DNA of 38,211 bases from an uncultured Clostridia bacterium (GTDB lineage Bacteria > Bacillota > Clostridia > Christensenellales > Borkfalkiaceae). The notes under the pieces are model-generated. The model was given only the letters and a program-made list of their open reading frames with translations. It was not told the origin of the DNA and searched no databases. The stretch covers positions 1 to 38,211 of the forward strand of contig CANQBW010000011.1 of the NCBI GenBank assembly GCA_947589565.1, written 5' to 3'. Numbering within the stretch: position 1 is the stretch's first letter; each line of letters begins with the position of its first letter. Positions 36,471-38,211 of the stretch are shown here, piece after piece. Position numbers and translations under genes: made by a program.

Positions 36471-37529
36471 ATGGAAGAACAAACCGTTATGCAAAACAAA
36501 TCCGACACCCCGAAAAAGAAAGTAAAGCACAAAGGGCTTATTATTTTAGGCGGCTTGATTATTTTGGTCTTGATCCTCTATTTTGTGCTTACTTGCAATA
36601 CGCAGATTATCGTGGGCTTCATTCAGAAAGCGACTTACGGCGACAATCCGTTCAATTCATACGAGCCGTATTATGAGCCGATCAACGGCAAGAAAGACAA
36701 CGGGCAGTATCTCATCAGCGAGATCAAATACGATACGGAATATCCCAACAGCTACCTCGACGTTACTTATCCCGACGAAAACAGAGAAACCGACCGCCCC
36801 ACGCTGTTCTATTTCCACGGCGGCGGATTCTTCGCAGGAAGCAAGAATATGGGCGATCCTATGGCGGAAACCGACGCAACGGCTCTCATCGACGATATTT
36901 GCGCCGCAGGATATAATATCGTCAATGTGGATTATGCGCTCGTCCCCGATTGTCGTTTTCCCGTTCCGCTGATTCAGGCGAACAGGGCGTTTGCGTATAT
37001 ACAAGAACACGCCGCAGAGTATCATTTGAATATGAACAAGGTTGTGATCATGGGTTCGTCTGCGGGTGCGATCATAACAAGCCAGCTCGGCAGTATCATT
37101 ACAAATCCCGAATATGCCGAATTGCTTGGAATTACACCCGCGTTCAAGCCCGAACAGATCAAGGCGGTCATTCTTGACGACGCGCCCCTCGATTACGAAA
37201 AATTCTCTTTTGCAACGAAAATCCTTGTCGGAAATTATGTCAAGGGCAGTATCTATCTGAATAAAGACGAAATTAAAAAGTACAACAACATAAAGAGCCT
37301 TACCGAAAGTTATCCCGCCGCCGTACTTCTCGGCAGCGAATACCGTCACGATATGAACGTCATGCACGAAGAACTTCAAAAGCTCGGCTCAGAACACATT
37401 CTTATCGATCCGTATGCGGAACGCGGAGAGATAAAACAGCATTGTTTTGTGGCTTCCGAACGGGTCGATCCCGTGGCAAAGGACGCATTTGACAGAATGA
37501 TGACGTTCATAAATGAAAGGACAAAATAA
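36471..37529 (+). CDS. Membrane-anchored alpha/beta hydrolase (HGGG type)
   Basis: This 352-residue esterase-like enzyme has a basic N-terminus and one membrane helix (about 23-41), so the catalytic domain is probably outside the cell. The oxyanion motif HGGG is at 116-119 (FYFHGGGFFAG). The nucleophile elbow is GSSAG with Ser197. A late Asp and His (around DPYAERGEIKQHCF) fit the triad. This is the hormone-sensitive-lipase/BD-FAE type that acts on short acyl or acetyl esters. AGGAGG precedes ATG 36471 and overlaps the HAD gene end. Physiological substrate unknown. Confidence 0.88.
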   Translation: MEEQTVMQNKSDTPKKKVKHKGLIILGGLIILVLILYFVLTCNTQIIVGFIQKATYGDNPFNSYEPYYEPINGKKDNGQYLISEIKYDTEYPNSYLDVTYPDENRETDRPTLFYFHGGGFFAGSKNMGDPMAETDATALIDDICAAGYNIVNVDYALVPDCRFPVPLIQANRAFAYIQEHAAEYHLNMNKVVIMGSSAGAIITSQLGSIITNPEYAELLGITPAFKPEQIKAVILDDAPLDYEKFSFATKILVGNYVKGSIYLNKDEIKKYNNIKSLTESYPAAVLLGSEYRHDMNVMHEELQKLGSEHILIDPYAERGEIKQHCFVASERVDPVAKDAFDRMMTFINERTK

Positions 37530-37552
37530 AAGGAGAGGTATCAATAATCTTT

Positions 37553-38211
37553 ATGAAAAAACTCTTAAAAGGCATTTTAAGCGCGGTTGCCGTTATCGTA
37601 GTCGCTGTCATTGTATTGATTGTCGTCTTATCGATTAAAAACGGTATTGATTCCAAAAAGCCGCAATTAACCGATGATTACTATGCGAGCTTCAGATCCG
37701 ATTCCCCATTGGAGAAAAAATATTCGGGGTTAGGAGATTACGAGGTCGCAAATGCCGATTTCGACGCGGGCAATAAAACAATCGACAAATACCGTGTTTG
37801 GTATCCGAAAGAACTTGAAAGCACAGAGCAGGAATATCCGCTTATCGTTATAACCAACGCAAGCAACGTTGCGGCGCTTAACTATGAGCCGTATTTCAAG
37901 CGGCTTGCGTCGTGGGGCTTTATCGTTGCGGGAAATGAGGATCGGCAAGCGGGTTCGGGCGAATCCACCTCGCTTACGCTTGACTACATTTTGCAATTAA
38001 ACGATAAAGGGGGCAGCGTTTTCTATAAAAAGATCAGCCAAACAAATATCGGTATTATGGGCTTTTCGCAAGGCGGTGCGGGTGCGATCAGAGCGGCAAC
38101 CGAATTTGAAAACAGCAACCGATACAAAACAATTTTTACGGGCAGCGCCGCATATCCTTTCCTTGCAAAAAATATGGGTTGGGAATACGACGCTTCTAAA
38201 ATCAAAATTCC
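37553..38211 (+). CDS. Membrane-anchored alpha/beta hydrolase, 3' end outside the window
   Basis: An open frame of 219 complete codons runs to the window edge. It starts at ATG 37553 behind AAAGGAGAGG. One N-terminal membrane helix (LKGILSAVAVIVVAVIVLIVVLSI) precedes a hydrolase domain with KYRVWYPKELEST and PLIVITNAS. The nucleophile elbow GFSQGG (preceded by IGIM) identifies a dienelactone-hydrolase/PET-hydrolase-like fold. It is a second, different hydrolase in the same operon, 23 nt after the first. The catalytic Asp and His would lie beyond 38211. Confidence 0.85.
   Translation, partial: MKKLLKGILSAVAVIVVAVIVLIVVLSIKNGIDSKKPQLTDDYYASFRSDSPLEKKYSGLGDYEVANADFDAGNKTIDKYRVWYPKELESTEQEYPLIVITNASNVAALNYEPYFKRLASWGFIVAGNEDRQAGSGESTSLTLDYILQLNDKGGSVFYKKISQTNIGIMGFSQGGAGAIRAATEFENSNRYKTIFTGSAAYPFLAKNMGWEYDASKIKI

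Overview
The window looks like a chromosomal segment from an endospore-forming member of the Clostridia (Bacillota). The main evidence is the spoIIGA-sigE-sigG-ymxH sporulation cluster, a spoVAC gene, AGGAGG-type ribosome sites and sigma-A-like promoters. Base composition is moderately GC-rich, except in the last 3 kb. Style and repeat content suggest an uncultured gut lineage (Christensenellales-like), but that is a guess. No rRNA, CRISPR array, transposase or integrase was recognised.

Layout. 1-530: the tail of an unknown gene, a duplicated tRNA-Arg 3' end and an intact tRNA-Arg(ACG). 530-3590: the sporulation cluster, behind a promoter with tandem Spo0A boxes, an unusual 22-bp spacer and a cluster of DnaA-box-like sites. 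3640-5390: a class-M sirtuin, a cupin protein and a divergent HxlR regulator. 5539-10809: a large Cys-repeat/transglutaminase/LRR lipoprotein, an XRE regulator divergent from a short terminated transcript, a YugP-type zinc protease, a DUF1858 protein, and spoVAC preceded by a small overlapping ORF. 11229-18739: eight intact minus-strand virion genes whose order (terminase, portal, scaffold, coat, two connector-type genes, helical protein) matches the P22-type podovirus head and neck module. No integrase, replication, needle, injection, tailspike or lysis gene accompanies them. 18780-22672: two plus-strand cell-surface proteins with a phage-type regulator antisense between them.

22715-35012 is core metabolism. 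An operon reads phosphohexomutase, transketolase, ProRS, AsnRS and a nucleoside-hydrolase-like protein. A divergent degV follows, then der-plsY and a DUF368 (PopT-type) polyprenyl-phosphate transporter, which link ribosome assembly with membrane-lipid and wall-carrier supply. 35025-38211 is AT-richer and probably acquired: a TetR regulator with an operator-like repeat array, a HAD phosphatase and two membrane-anchored alpha/beta hydrolases, the last cut by the window edge.

The observations most worth following up are the P22-like head cassette isolated in a sporulator chromosome (with a portal gene whose ribosome site points to an ACG codon), the Spo0A/DnaA-box architecture upstream of spoIIGA, several genes with a -10 box about 6 nt before the start codon and no Shine-Dalgarno (der is clearest), and the XRE/short-RNA divergent module.
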